In this document: one piece after another, positions 34,260-43,441 of the stretch
Layout of the letters: every line of letters begins with the position of its first letter
Numbering within the stretch: the first letter of the stretch is position 1
Source: Conexibacter woesei Iso977N
Lineage (GTDB): Bacteria > Actinomycetota > Thermoleophilia > Solirubrobacterales > Solirubrobacteraceae
DNA length: 64,000 nucleotides
Reading direction: 5' to 3'
NCBI RefSeq assembly: GCF_000424625.1
Contig: NZ_AUKG01000003.1
Location: 1-64,000 of the forward strand
Program-made: the position numbers and the translations under genes
Notes under the pieces: generated by a model
The model's input: only the letters and a program-made list of their open reading frames with translations
What the model was told of the DNA's origin: nothing
The model's database searches: none

Positions 34260-37023
34260 GCGACGCGAGCTGGGTGCGGGAGCGCAGGTCGAGCTTGCGG
34301 TAGATCTGCGACAGGTGGTACTCGATGGTCTTCGGCGACAGGAAGAGCTTCGCGGCCACCTGGCGGTTCGTGTCGCCGTAGGCGACCAGGCGCGCGATCT
34401 GCAGCTCGTGCGCGGTCAGCTCCTCCAGCCCCGCGGCGGCGACCGCCTCCCGCTCCGCCGCGCCGCCCTCGGCGGCCGCGCCGCCGGTCGCGCGCATCTC
34501 GACGCGCGTGCGGTCCGCCCACGGCGTCGCGCTGAGGCGCTCGAACGTGTCCAGCGCCTGGGTCAGCTGCTCGCGCGCGTCCGCGCGGCGGCGGTCGCGG
34601 CGCAGGCGCTCGCCGTAGGCGAGCTGGGTCCGGGCGCGCTCGAACGGCTGGCCGTCGCGCTCGTGGTGGCTGAGCGCGGTGATGAAGTGGTGCTCGGCGG
34701 TCCTGTCGGCCAGGATCCCGCGGCAGCGCGCCAGCGCCGCCGACGCCCAGTGCCCGCCGCCCGGCGTGTCGGCGAACTCCTCGAGCGCCTGGAACGCGGC
34801 GTCGGTCCTGCCCGCGCGCGCCAGCGCCTCGACGCGGTCGGCGCCGAACTGGATCAGCCCGCGCTGCATCCGCAGCTTGGTCGCGCTGCGGAACGCGCGG
34901 TCGTAGAGCTCGACCGCGCTCTCGATCTCACCCGCGCCGAGCGCGTCGAAGGCGAGCGCGTTGAGCGCGTAGATCGCCACCGACGTCCCGTCGAGCTCCT
35001 CGGCGAGGTGCAGCGCCTCGCGGGCGTGGGCGCGCGCGTCGTCGCGACGGCCCATCCCGGCCTCGGCGTGCGCGAGCACCGCGAGCGCGAACGTCAGCAG
35101 CGGGCGCAGCGCGGTCTCGCGCGCCAGCCGCGCCGCCTCGCCCGCGTCGGCGAGCGCGTTGGCCCAGCGGCCCTGGCGGTAGTCCATGATCGACTGCGAG
35201 ACCAGCGGGAAGATGAGGTGGTTGATCGCGCTGGCCTGGCGCGCGGTCGCGACGAGGTGGTCCAGGACCGCGGTCGCGCGGTCCCAGCGCTCGTACCAGA
35301 TGCCGCACTGGCCGGCCATCGCCACCAGCTCGCTGGGAAGCGCGAGGACGTACTCACCGGTCAGCAACGGCATCGCGGGATCGAGCAGCGCGTCGGCCTC
35401 GGCCTCGTGGCCGAGCGCGGCGTGCGCCTCGCCGACCAGCACGCCGGCGAGCACCTCCATCGGCGGGTTCAGCCCACCGGCCAGCAGCGCCCGCGCGCGG
35501 TCGCCGGTCCGGATCAAGGCCTCCATGTCGCCGGTCATCATGTGCGCGCCCGCCGCCTCGAGCAGCAGCCACGCGGCGTTGCCCGGATCCTCGGCGGCGA
35601 TCCGCTCGGCCTCGGCGACCAGCAGGTCGTGGGCGACGACCGGCGCGCCGCGGCGCATCTCCACGCGCCCGCGCACGCGCACGACCTCGGTCGTCGGCGC
35701 GGAGTCGGCCGGGACCAGCTCCTGCGCGGCGCCGACCAGCGCCAGCGCGTGGTCGGCCTGGTTGGCCTGCGCGTAGTCGCTCGCCGCCTCCAGCAGGCGC
35801 CGCGCGCGGGCCGCGTCGTCGGTCGAGAGGTTCGCCGCGCGCTCGTACGCGCGCGCCGCGGCCAGGATCCCGCCGCGCGAGCGCGCCTCGGCGGCGGCCT
35901 CCTCCAGCGCCTCGGCGACCTGCTCGTCGGGCGCGTCGGCGGCGGCCGCGAGGTGCCAGGCGCGGCGGCCGGGTGTGGCGACCGTGTCGGCCAGCTCGGC
36001 GAGCGTGGCGTGCACCGAGCGGCGCTGGATCGGGTCGGCCGCGTGGTAGACGGCGGAGCGCAGGAGCGGGTGGAAGAACTCGACGCGGCCGTCGAGGGCG
36101 ATCATCTGCGCGGAGACCGCGGCGTCGAGCGCGCTCTTCGGGACGCCGCGCAGCTCCAGGGCCTTCAGGTAGATGTCGTGGCGGCCGGTCTGCATCGCGG
36201 CGGCGATCAGCAGCGCCTCGCGCGTCGCGGCGGGCAGGTCGGCGAGCTGGCGTGCGAACGCGTCCTCGATCCGGTCGCCGGCCTGCAGCGGGCCGGCCAG
36301 CGGCTCGCGGCCGGCGAGCTGGTCCGGGCTCAGCCCGCGCGGGATCTCGGTCAGCGCCAGCGGGTTGCCGTGCGCGCTGGCGAGGAGGTCGGCGGCGACC
36401 TTCTCGGAGACGTGCGACGGCGCCTCGCGGCGCAGCAGCGCGGCGGCGTCGGCATCGGCGAGCGGCGCGACCGCGCGCGACTCGATGCCCTCGAAGGCGG
36501 CGAGCACCTCGTCGACCGGCCGCGCGGCGAAGACGAGCACGACGCCCTCGGCGCCGAGCCGGCGCGCGACGAAGCTCAGCGCCTCGCGCGACGCGTCGTC
36601 GAGCCAGTGGACGTCGTCGGCGACGACGAGGTACGGCCTCTCCTCGGCCGCGGCGGCCAAGAGCGACAACATGCCGGCGGGGACCGCGAAGCGGTCGAAC
36701 GGCGTCGGCGCCTCCAGCGCCAGCGCGGAGCCGAGCGCGCGCGCCTGGACCTCCGGGATCCTGTCGCGCAGCGGCAGCAGCGGCGTCAGCAGCTCCAGCA
36801 AGCCCGCGAACGGGATGTCGGACTCCGACTCGTAGCCACGCGTCCGGAGCACGCCGAGATCGCGCGCGGAAGCGGCGTCGATGGCAGCCTTCAGCAGCGA
36901 GGACTTCCCGATGCCGGCCTCTCCGTGGAGCAGGACGGCGGCGCTCGTGCCCTCCGTGGCGCCGTTCAACAGATCTTCGATGTGCGCGATCTCGCGCTGA
37001 CGGCCTAGCAGCACTCGGCGCAA
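34219..37023 (-). CDS. Large ATP-binding LuxR (LAL) transcriptional regulator
   Basis: A 934-residue MalT-like regulator. An N-terminal AAA/NACHT-like module has Walker A (LLHGEAGIGKSSLLKAA, about 33-49) and Walker B (YLVVADDVHWLDDASREAL). A long TPR-like helical region (about 300-850) follows, and a C-terminal LuxR HTH (LTAHELQIARLVAYGDTNR, LFLSPKTIEYHLSQIYRKL) ends the protein. LAL proteins are ATP- and ligand-dependent activators. TTG 37023 is the longest reasonable start and a GTG three codons in is equally possible. It converges with the cytidylate-kinase-like gene and is divergent from the DEAD-box gene. No target operon is obvious. Confidence 0.9.
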   Translation of the reverse strand: MRRVLLGRQREIAHIEDLLNGATEGTSAAVLLHGEAGIGKSSLLKAAIDAASARDLGVLRTRGYESESDIPFAGLLELLTPLLPLRDRIPEVQARALGSALALEAPTPFDRFAVPAGMLSLLAAAAEERPYLVVADDVHWLDDASREALSFVARRLGAEGVVLVFAARPVDEVLAAFEGIESRAVAPLADADAAALLRREAPSHVSEKVAADLLASAHGNPLALTEIPRGLSPDQLAGREPLAGPLQAGDRIEDAFARQLADLPAATREALLIAAAMQTGRHDIYLKALELRGVPKSALDAAVSAQMIALDGRVEFFHPLLRSAVYHAADPIQRRSVHATLAELADTVATPGRRAWHLAAAADAPDEQVAEALEEAAAEARSRGGILAAARAYERAANLSTDDAARARRLLEAASDYAQANQADHALALVGAAQELVPADSAPTTEVVRVRGRVEMRRGAPVVAHDLLVAEAERIAAEDPGNAAWLLLEAAGAHMMTGDMEALIRTGDRARALLAGGLNPPMEVLAGVLVGEAHAALGHEAEADALLDPAMPLLTGEYVLALPSELVAMAGQCGIWYERWDRATAVLDHLVATARQASAINHLIFPLVSQSIMDYRQGRWANALADAGEAARLARETALRPLLTFALAVLAHAEAGMGRRDDARAHAREALHLAEELDGTSVAIYALNALAFDALGAGEIESAVELYDRAFRSATKLRMQRGLIQFGADRVEALARAGRTDAAFQALEEFADTPGGGHWASAALARCRGILADRTAEHHFITALSHHERDGQPFERARTQLAYGERLRRDRRRADAREQLTQALDTFERLSATPWADRTRVEMRATGGAAAEGGAAEREAVAAAGLEELTAHELQIARLVAYGDTNRQVAAKLFLSPKTIEYHLSQIYRKLDLRSRTQLASLMAQEMGSSKTAA

Positions 37024-37094
37024 TCATGCCATGGCCACGCGCTCCGCTGCAGGCTTTTGCGCCAGCCGCGCGGCGCATCGCGCGGCCCGCGCAC

Positions 37095-37100
37095 TACCCT
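37095..37100 (+). promoter_or_regulatory. -10-like box for DEAD-box helicase
   Basis: TACCCT ends 10 nt before ATG 37111. AGGGG also lies 5 nt before the ATG and could act as a Shine-Dalgarno, so this start is less clearly leaderless. TACCCT and AGGGGTA form a short inverted repeat. Confidence 0.4.
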
Positions 37101-37110
37101 TCAGGGGTAC

Positions 37111-38532
37111 ATGACCGCCTTCGCGGACCTCGGCCTCAGTGAGCCGACCCTTCAAGCCCTTCAAGACGTCGGCTACGAGCAGCCGAGCCCCATCCAGGAG
37201 CAGGCGATCCCGATCCTGCTGCAGGGCGAGGACATCATCGGCCAGGCCCAGACCGGATCCGGCAAGACGGCCGCGTTCGGCCTGCCGATCGTCGAGCACG
37301 TCGACCCCACCGACGGCGAGGTCCAGGCCCTCGTCCTGACCCCGACGCGCGAGCTGTGCATCCAGGTCACCCAGGCGCTGCGCACCTACGGCGCGCGCAA
37401 GGGCGTCGACGTCGTCGCCGTCTTCGGCGGTGCTCCAATCCGCAGCCAGCAGGCGCAGCTGCGTGCCGGCGGCCACGTCGTCGTCGGGACCGTCGGCCGC
37501 GTGCTCGACCTCCTGTCGCGCGCGTCCCTGCACCTCAGCGACTGCCGCTTCGTCGTCCTCGACGAGGCCGACGAGATGCTCGACCTCGGCTTCCTCGAGG
37601 ACGTCGAGAAGATCCTCAAGCTCTGCCCCAACGGCCGTCAGACCGCGCTGTTCAGCGCGACGATGCCGCCGCCGATCCGGGAGCTGGCCGACCGCTACCT
37701 CTACCACCCGCAGACGGTGAAGGTGAAGTCGGCGAACCTGACCGTCGACACCGTCGAGCAGTTCCGGCTCGAGGTCAAGACGCCCGACAAGCCCGAGGCC
37801 TTGGTGGACGTCCTGCGCGAGGAGCGCCCCGACCAGGCGATCGTCTTCACGCGCACGAAGATCCGCGCCGACCAGCTCTACAAGAAGCTGCGCGACAAGG
37901 GCATGAACGTCAAGGCGCTGCACGGCGACATGTCGCAGGGCCAGCGCGACGGCGTCATGTTGTCGTTCAAGGGCGGGCGCGTCCCGATCCTCGTCGCCAC
38001 CGACGTCGCGGCGCGCGGACTCGACATCTCGACGGTCACGCACGTCGTCAACTTCGACGTCCCTACCTCTCCGGATGTCTACGTGCACCGCATCGGCCGC
38101 ACCGGCCGCGTCGGCCGCTCAGGCCGTGCCATCACCTTCGTCGAGCCCAAGCAGCAGAAGGAGCTGCAGGCGATCGAGAAGCACATCGGCATGGAGCTCA
38201 AGCCGTGGTCGCCGGGCGCGCACACCGCGGCGGCGCCGGTGGTCGAGAAGCCCAGGCGCCACACCAAGCCGCAGCTCTCGCGCAACGGCTCGGAGGAGTA
38301 CCGGCGCGTGCTGGCCTCCGGCGGCGCGGCCGACGGCCTCGAGGTCGCCGACGTGATCCACGCGATCACGAGCGCGGCGGGGCTGGACGGCGAGGCGGTC
38401 CGGGACGTCCGCGTGCTGCAGAAGTTCACGCTGTTCTCGGTGCCCGACGCCGAGGCCGAGGCGATCGTCGCCGCGGTCGACGGCGCGAGCGTCGCCGGGC
38501 ACAGGATCCGGGCCGAGCTGGCACGAAGCTGA
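37111..38532 (+). CDS. DEAD-box ATP-dependent RNA helicase
   Basis: A 473-residue RNA helicase with the full motif set: Q motif YEQPSPIQEQAIP, motif I AQTGSGKT (45-52), motif Ia PTRELCIQV, motif II VLDEADEML (150-153), motif III FSATMPP (about 181), motif V VATDVAARGLDI and motif VI YVHRIGRTGRVGRSG (about 325). After a Lys/Arg-rich linker a C-terminal RNA-binding-like domain (VADVIHAITSAAGLDG to VAGHRIRAELARS) resembles the DbpA/CsdA RRM fold. It acts in ribosome assembly or mRNA turnover in relatives. ATG 37111 is placed right in front of the Q-motif region. Confidence 0.95.
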   Translation: MTAFADLGLSEPTLQALQDVGYEQPSPIQEQAIPILLQGEDIIGQAQTGSGKTAAFGLPIVEHVDPTDGEVQALVLTPTRELCIQVTQALRTYGARKGVDVVAVFGGAPIRSQQAQLRAGGHVVVGTVGRVLDLLSRASLHLSDCRFVVLDEADEMLDLGFLEDVEKILKLCPNGRQTALFSATMPPPIRELADRYLYHPQTVKVKSANLTVDTVEQFRLEVKTPDKPEALVDVLREERPDQAIVFTRTKIRADQLYKKLRDKGMNVKALHGDMSQGQRDGVMLSFKGGRVPILVATDVAARGLDISTVTHVVNFDVPTSPDVYVHRIGRTGRVGRSGRAITFVEPKQQKELQAIEKHIGMELKPWSPGAHTAAAPVVEKPRRHTKPQLSRNGSEEYRRVLASGGAADGLEVADVIHAITSAAGLDGEAVRDVRVLQKFTLFSVPDAEAEAIVAAVDGASVAGHRIRAELARS

Positions 38533-38590
38533 GGAAGGACCGCAACCTCGGTGCGCCGAAGGGCGTTCGGGGTATGGTGGAGATCGTTCG

Positions 38591-39673
38591 ATGACGCTTT
38601 TGCTCAGGGATACCGAGACCAAGACGGCCGAGGCGCCGGCCGGCGACACGCCGGGCGGCGAGACGCCTCCGGAGGCCGCGCCGGTCGCGACCGCGTGCCC
38701 GAAGTGCGGCGCGCCGGTCGAGCCGGGTCAGGACTGGTGCCTGAACTGCGGTGAGGCCCAGGCCTCCCGCCGGCTCGCGCTCCCGGGCAAGAGGGCGATC
38801 GGGACGGTCCTGGCGTTGACCGGCGTCCTCGTCGTCGGTGCTGTCGCCGCCGCCTACGCGGCGCTGGACCAGAACTCGCCGGCCACGCCGGCCGGCACCA
38901 CGCAGGTCGCGCAGGTCCCGGCGCCGCAGCCGTCGGCCGCCGCGCCGGCGCCGGTCGACACGGCGCCCTCGGACGCCGCGCCGAGCAGCACGCTGCCGCC
39001 GACGACCGGGAGCACCGACGTGCCGCCGGCGTCGTCGACCCCGGCGCCGTCGCTGCCGAGGACGACCACGCCGTCGATCCCGACGACGCCGTCGACCGGC
39101 GCCACGGGCTCCACGGGCTCGACCGGGTCCACGTCGACCGGCTCGGACTCGTCGAGCAAGGGCGACACGACGTCCACCACCCGGACGTCCACGACGCCGG
39201 AGCTGCCGGATCCCGTCGCGATCAGGCTCGACCCGACCGCCGCGTCGCTGTACGACCCGTACAGGCGCGACATCGCCGACGCCACGACCGCCGACCCCAA
39301 GAAGGCGCTCGACGGCGAGGCCGGGACGTCGTTCCCGATCACCGTCGCCGACGGCGCGGAGTCGATCGGCGCGGGCCTGGTCATCGACCTCGGCTCCAAG
39401 CAGGGCGTGCGCGAGGTCGACGTGACGACCAAGACGCCGGGCTTCAAGATCGAGCTCTACGCCACCGACGAGACCGACCTGCCGCCCGACATCACCGACA
39501 CGCGCTGGGCGCACCTGAAGGACATCAGGGACGTCGGCACCGACACCGACGGCAAGGTCAAGGTCGACCTCGGCGCCGGCACCACCAAGTACCGCCACGT
39601 CCTGCTCTGGCTGACGACGCCGCCCACCGATGGGTTCACGGCGCGGCTGAGCGAAGTCAGGGTCTTCGGCTAG
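38591..39673 (+). CDS. Zinc-ribbon, single-pass membrane protein with extracellular discoidin-like domain
   Basis: A 360-residue protein with unusual order. A cytoplasmic zinc ribbon (CPKCGAPVEPGQDWCLNCGE, about 36-55) is followed by one membrane helix (AIGTVLALTGVLVVGAVAAAYAAL, core about 71-90). Then come about 115 residues of Pro/Thr/Ser/Ala linker including three GSTGSTG-like repeats, and a C-terminal beta domain (about 210-360: ALDGEAGTSFPITVADG, GLVIDLGSKQGVREVDVTT, LLWLTTPP) like F5/8 type C/discoidin folds that bind glycans. The topology places the beta domain outside, so it could link a wall or glycan signal to the cytosol. It lies between an RNA helicase and a cyclophilin. Confidence 0.78.
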   Translation: MTLLLRDTETKTAEAPAGDTPGGETPPEAAPVATACPKCGAPVEPGQDWCLNCGEAQASRRLALPGKRAIGTVLALTGVLVVGAVAAAYAALDQNSPATPAGTTQVAQVPAPQPSAAAPAPVDTAPSDAAPSSTLPPTTGSTDVPPASSTPAPSLPRTTTPSIPTTPSTGATGSTGSTGSTSTGSDSSSKGDTTSTTRTSTTPELPDPVAIRLDPTAASLYDPYRRDIADATTADPKKALDGEAGTSFPITVADGAESIGAGLVIDLGSKQGVREVDVTTKTPGFKIELYATDETDLPPDITDTRWAHLKDIRDVGTDTDGKVKVDLGAGTTKYRHVLLWLTTPPTDGFTARLSEVRVFG

Positions 39674-39683
39674 CCGCCTGACG

Positions 39684-39707
39684 GCGCGGCGCGAGCGCGC
39701 GCCGCGC
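39684..39707 (+). terminator. Hairpin between discoidin-like gene and cyclophilin
   Basis: A perfect 10-bp stem, GCGCGGCGCG (39684-39693) with CGCGCCGCGC (39698-39707), and a 4-nt AGCG loop, 11 nt after the stop and just before the cyclophilin promoter. Confidence 0.7.
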
Positions 39708-39713
39708 GTTGGC

Positions 39714-39719
39714 TAGGGT
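39714..39719 (+). promoter_or_regulatory. -10 box for cyclophilin
   Basis: TAGGGT lies 7 nt before ATG 39727. No Shine-Dalgarno lies between, supporting a leaderless mRNA and the choice of ATG 39727 over an upstream GTG that would overlap the box. Confidence 0.5.
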
Positions 39720-39726
39720 GGCGGTC

Positions 39727-40185
39727 ATGTCTACCGCCACGATGACGACGAGCGAGGGGCCGATCACGATCGAGCTCTTCGACGCCGATGCGCCGAAGAC
39801 GGTCCAGAACTTCAAGGACCTGGCCGGCAAGGGCTTCTACGACGGCCTGATCTTCCACCGCGTGATCCGCGACTTCATGATCCAGGGCGGCTGCCCGCAG
39901 GGCACCGGCACCGGTGGCCCGGGCTACCAGTTCGAGGACGAGATCAACCAGCACAAGATCGTGCGCGGCGCCCTGGCGATGGCCAACGCGGGCCCGAACA
40001 CGAACGGGTCGCAGTTCTTCCTGGTCACGACGCCCGAGGCGCCCTGGCTCGACGGCAAGCACACGGTCTTCGGCCAGATCACCGAGGGCCTGGACGTCGT
40101 CGACAAGATCGAGGGCAAGCCGACCGACGCCCGCGACAAGCCCAACGACGACGTGACGATCGAGTCGATCACGATCGCCGAGTAG
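39727..40185 (+). CDS. Cyclophilin-type peptidyl-prolyl isomerase
   Basis: A 152-residue single-domain cyclophilin that catalyses cis-trans isomerisation of Xaa-Pro bonds. Active-site blocks are intact: [19 protein letters not shown] (catalytic Arg, Phe, Met, Gln), [19 protein letters not shown] and [13 protein letters not shown]. No signal peptide is seen, so it is cytosolic. ATG 39727 is preferred (see the -10 box). A hairpin follows the stop. Confidence 0.95.
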   Translation: MSTATMTTSEGPITIELFDADAPKTVQNFKDLAGKGFYDGLIFHRVIRDFMIQGGCPQGTGTGGPGYQFEDEINQHKIVRGALAMANAGPNTNGSQFFLVTTPEAPWLDGKHTVFGQITEGLDVVDKIEGKPTDARDKPNDDVTIESITIAE

Positions 40186-40200
40186 CGCGCGGTCCGCGCT
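40184..40200 (+). terminator. Cyclophilin terminator
   Basis: AGCGCG (40184-40189) and CGCGCT (40195-40200) form a 6-bp stem with a 5-nt loop beginning within the stop codon. Confidence 0.45.
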
Positions 40201-40235
40201 CCTCCGATTCTTCACCTCGGGCGACCGGTGGCGGG

Positions 40236-40253
40236 TATAGTGGTCTAGACCAC
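40236..40253 (+). promoter_or_regulatory. nagA promoter with DasR-type operator
   Basis: A TATAGT -10 box (40236-40241) overlaps the perfect 14-bp palindrome GTGGTCTAGACCAC (40240-40253). The core TGGTCTAGACCA matches the DasR/NagR 'dre' element known from Streptomyces. Overlap of operator and -10 implies repression. The only GntR/HutC gene in the window (44485-45279) is the obvious candidate regulator. Confidence 0.85.
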
Positions 40254-40289
40254 ATGTCCGCTGCCGGTCGTTCGTCTTCTGAGGGTTCC

Positions 40290-41408
40290 ATGCGGTTGGG
40301 CGTGCGCGCCGCGCTGGTCGACGGCGAGCTCGTGCCGGGCGACGTCGTGGTGCAGGACGGCCGGGTGCTGGAGGTCGGCGCCGGCGGTGGGCCGTCCACG
40401 GGTGGCGTCGCCGTCCCGGGGTTCCTGGACCTGCACATCAACGGCCTGGTCGGTGTCGACTTCCTGTCGACCGACCTCGACGGCTACCGCGCGGCGGGCG
40501 TCGCGCTGGCGGGCCACGGGGTGGTCGGCTACCTGCCGACGTTCATCACCTCGCCGGTGGGCGACTACGAGCCCGCGCTGGCGGTCGCCGCCGAGGCGGC
40601 GCAGCAGCTCGTCGGCATCGGCGCGCGGGTTCATGGGGTCCATCTCGAAGGGCCGTACCTGTCGCCGCACTGGCCGGGCGCCCACGACCCGGACTACCTG
40701 CGCGCGCCCGACGTCGCCGAGGCGCTGGCGCTCTGTGTCCCCGGGCTCGTGCGGATGATGACGCTGGCGCCCGAGCTGGACGGCGCGCTGGACCTGGTCG
40801 CCGCGCTGGTCGAGCACGGCGTCGTCGTGAGCTGCGGCCACACCGACGCCGACGCGGCGACCGCCAACGCCGCGTTCGACCGCGGCGCCCGCGCGATCAC
40901 CCACCTCTACAACGCCCACCGCCGCTGGAAGCCGCGCGACCCGGGCGTCGGCGGCGCCGCGCTGGTCCGGCCGGGCGTGACGGTCCAGGCGATCGTCGAT
41001 CATGTACATCTTGCTCCGGAGGCCGCGTACGCGGCGTTCCTGGCCGCGAGGGACCGCTTCTCGCTGGTGACCGACGCGATGGAGGCCGCGGGCCAGGGCG
41101 ACGGGACCTACCGGCTGGGCCGCCGCGAGGTCGCCGTCCACGGCGCGTCGGCGGAGCTGTCCGACGGCACGCTCGCGGGCTCGGTCCTGACGATGGACGC
41201 CGCGGTCCGCAACCTCCACGGCTGCGGCGCGACGTTCGCCGAGGCGATCTGGGCCGCCACCGGCGCCCCCGCCCGCCTGCTCGGCGACCCGGAGCTCGGC
41301 ATCCTGCGCCCGGGCGCCCGCGCCAACATCACCGTGCTCGACGACGACGACCTCACCGTGCTCCGCACCCTCGTCGAGGGCGCCGAGCAGTTCGTCGCGA
41401 TCGCCTAG
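40290..41408 (+). CDS. nagA: N-acetylglucosamine-6-phosphate deacetylase
   Basis: A 372-residue amidohydrolase that removes acetate from GlcNAc-6-P, giving glucosamine-6-P. GFLDLHINGLVGVDF is the first metal-binding block, GVHLEGPYLSP holds the metal-ligand Glu, VVSCGHTDADAATANAAF and ITHLYNAHRRW the His ligands, and FSLVTDAMEAAGQGDG the catalytic Asp. ATG 40290 (behind GAGGG) matches the family N-terminus; ATG 40254 lies inside the operator region. The gene is under a dre-type operator and 3-6 kb from a SIS isomerase/deaminase and a sugar-binding lipoprotein with the same operator, so it belongs to an amino-sugar regulon. Confidence 0.93.
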   Translation: MRLGVRAALVDGELVPGDVVVQDGRVLEVGAGGGPSTGGVAVPGFLDLHINGLVGVDFLSTDLDGYRAAGVALAGHGVVGYLPTFITSPVGDYEPALAVAAEAAQQLVGIGARVHGVHLEGPYLSPHWPGAHDPDYLRAPDVAEALALCVPGLVRMMTLAPELDGALDLVAALVEHGVVVSCGHTDADAATANAAFDRGARAITHLYNAHRRWKPRDPGVGGAALVRPGVTVQAIVDHVHLAPEAAYAAFLAARDRFSLVTDAMEAAGQGDGTYRLGRREVAVHGASAELSDGTLAGSVLTMDAAVRNLHGCGATFAEAIWAATGAPARLLGDPELGILRPGARANITVLDDDDLTVLRTLVEGAEQFVAIA

Positions 41409-41495
41409 CGGGTCGGGCTGCGGTGTCTGGACTGCCGGACTGGTTGGACTATCGGACTGCTGGCGAGGTCATGGAGCTGTTCCGCCGGCATCCAG

Positions 41496-41690
41496 GTGCC
41501 GGACGGCGTCTCGCTGATCCCGACGGCGAGCGGCGATGAGGCGATCTTCCTGGTCGGTCCGGACCAAGCCGCGAGGATGCAGGAGGCGTCGCTGACCGCG
41601 GCGCTGACGGGCCTGTTGGGACGCAAGGTGTGGATCGTCACGAATGCGTCCGGCTGGCGTGAAGCACCGGTTCCGCTCCCGTCGCGTTGA
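41496..41690 (+). CDS. Possible short ORF / gene remnant, 64 aa
   Basis: A 64-residue frame (GVSLIPTASGDEAIFLVG, SLTAALTGLLGRKVWIV) with a composition unlike antisense noise, ending 5 bp from the convergent antiporter stop. It lacks a clear start: GTG 41496 is the first candidate and coherent sequence may extend slightly upstream (SWSCSAGIQ). It could be the tail of a decayed gene. The DNA just before it holds four GGACT units (41429-41458) spaced 8-9 bp apart. Confidence 0.35.
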   Translation: MPDGVSLIPTASGDEAIFLVGPDQAARMQEASLTAALTGLLGRKVWIVTNASGWREAPVPLPSR

Positions 41691-41695
41691 CCGAG

Positions 41696-43423
41696 TTATA
41701 GGAGTCGCCCGCGGAAGCGGGAGACCATCGCCGCCTCCTGGAGGTCGATCTGCTCCAGGAGGTCGCGGGCCGCGTCGTCGTCGAGGCGGTCGTGGATCAT
41801 GCCGTCGACGATCGCGTTGCGCTGGGCGGCGATCACCTCGCGGGTGAGCTGCTCGATCGCGGCGGCGGTCACGCCGCGGTCGTCGAGCGCGTCGAGGGCC
41901 TGGGACTGCGCTTCGCGCTGGCGCTCCAGGCGCTGGGAGGCGCGCTCGACCCACTCCGGATCGATGCCCGCGGGCGGGTCGGCGACGAAGCGCCTGTAGA
42001 CCTCCGACGCCGCCTCGCCGGCGACCACCTCGACCGCGCGGCGCTGCTCCCTCATCAGCTGCGCCTCGCCCGGGTCCTCGACGCCGAGCCGGCTGATCAG
42101 CCACGGCAGCGTCGCGCCCTGCAGCAGCAGCGTCCCGACGGCGACCATGAACGCGATCGCCTGGATCTCCGGCCGCCCTGGGAACGGCTCGCCGTTGTGG
42201 AGCGTCGCCGGGATGCCCGCGGCGGCCGCGAGCGTCACGACGCCGCGCATCCCGGTCCAGGCGACGACGACGCCCTCGCGCAGCGTCAGCGGCTCGGGTG
42301 GTCGCGGCGGCCTGGGCGGCCGGTGCGCGCGGCGTCCGCGCCGCTGCGCGCGTTGCAGGCGCTGCACGCGCCGCGCGTTGTTCTCGTTGAACCGCTGCTG
42401 CATGCGGATCACGCCCGGGTCCTCGGGCGAGTCCTCCAGGACCAGGCCGCTGCCGAGCGTCAAGAACATCCACAACGGCCGGACGACGATCACGACCGCG
42501 AGGATCAGCAGGCCGCTCCACAACACGGTGGTCAGCGACGCGTGGGCATCCTGCAGGTCTTCGATCACGAACCGCAGCTGCAGGCCCATGTAGGCGAACA
42601 CGAAGGCCTCCAACAACACGTCGATGGCGCCCCAGACCTCGCGCTCCTGCAGCCGCGTCTCGTAGTCGAAGCGCACCGACAGCGTGCCGATCACGAACCC
42701 CGCGCTGACGACCGCCAGGACGCCCGACGCCTCCAGCGCCTCGCCCAGCATGTAGGCCGCGAACGGCGTGACGAGGCCGAGCACGGTCTCCAGCCCCGCG
42801 TTGTCGAGCACGCGCCGGACGGTCAGGACGAGCAGCGCCAGCGCGACGCCCGCGACGGTCCCGACGACCGAGGAGTACAAGAACAGCAACACGGGGTTGT
42901 CGATGAACGTGTGGGTGCCGGAGACGCTGGCGACCGCGATCGAGAAGATCGTCAGCGCCGCGGCGTCGTTGACCAGCGACTCGCCGGTGAGGACGCTCAG
43001 CACCCGCCGGCGCAGCCCGAGCCGGCGCCCGATCGCGACCGCGCTGACCGCGTCGGGTGGCGCGACGACCGCGCCGAGGATCAGCGCGGCGCCGCCGGTC
43101 AGGCCCGGGACCAGCAGCTTCCCGGCGAGCCCGACGGCGAGCGCGGTCACGACGACGAGCCCCACGCCCAGAACGAGGATCGGCCCGAGCTTGCGGAAGA
43201 ACGACGAGACGCTGAACCCGACCGCGGCCGAGTACAGCAGCGGCGGCAGGACGACGCCGAGGATGACGTCGGTGTCGAGCTCCAGCCGCGGCACGCCCGG
43301 GATGAACGACGCCGCCAGCGCGACGACCGTGATCACCAGCGCCGGCTGGGCGCCCTTGCGGTCCGCGAACGCGTTGACCGCGATCGCGCCGACGATGACG
43401 AGAACGAGCTGCAGGCCGTTCAC
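41696..43423 (-). CDS. CPA1-family Na+(K+)/H+ antiporter
   Basis: A 575-residue cation/proton antiporter. About 12 hydrophobic segments occupy the first 420 residues; GAVVAPPDAVSAVAIG and LTGESLVNDAAALTIFSIAVA hold the paired Asp positions of the CPA1 ion site (NDA at the second). The C-terminal 150 residues are hydrophilic and helical (VYRRFVADPPAG to QEAAMVSRFRGRLL), a regulatory tail. A proline/arginine-rich cytoplasmic loop (RRVQRLQRAQRRGRRAHRPP) splits the later helices. Its start is 18 bp from the stop of the SIS gene, so it may be the last gene of the amino-sugar operon. Confidence 0.92.
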   Translation of the reverse strand: MNGLQLVLVIVGAIAVNAFADRKGAQPALVITVVALAASFIPGVPRLELDTDVILGVVLPPLLYSAAVGFSVSSFFRKLGPILVLGVGLVVVTALAVGLAGKLLVPGLTGGAALILGAVVAPPDAVSAVAIGRRLGLRRRVLSVLTGESLVNDAAALTIFSIAVASVSGTHTFIDNPVLLFLYSSVVGTVAGVALALLVLTVRRVLDNAGLETVLGLVTPFAAYMLGEALEASGVLAVVSAGFVIGTLSVRFDYETRLQEREVWGAIDVLLEAFVFAYMGLQLRFVIEDLQDAHASLTTVLWSGLLILAVVIVVRPLWMFLTLGSGLVLEDSPEDPGVIRMQQRFNENNARRVQRLQRAQRRGRRAHRPPRPPRPPEPLTLREGVVVAWTGMRGVVTLAAAAGIPATLHNGEPFPGRPEIQAIAFMVAVGTLLLQGATLPWLISRLGVEDPGEAQLMREQRRAVEVVAGEAASEVYRRFVADPPAGIDPEWVERASQRLERQREAQSQALDALDDRGVTAAAIEQLTREVIAAQRNAIVDGMIHDRLDDDAARDLLEQIDLQEAAMVSRFRGRLL

Positions 43424-43441
43424 GCCGTGCAGCCTATGGGT

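Noticed and set aside
41429-41458. Four GGACT units spaced 8-9 bp apart (iteron-like)
   Set aside because: Too short and too few to support an origin or operator; no replication gene is nearby.
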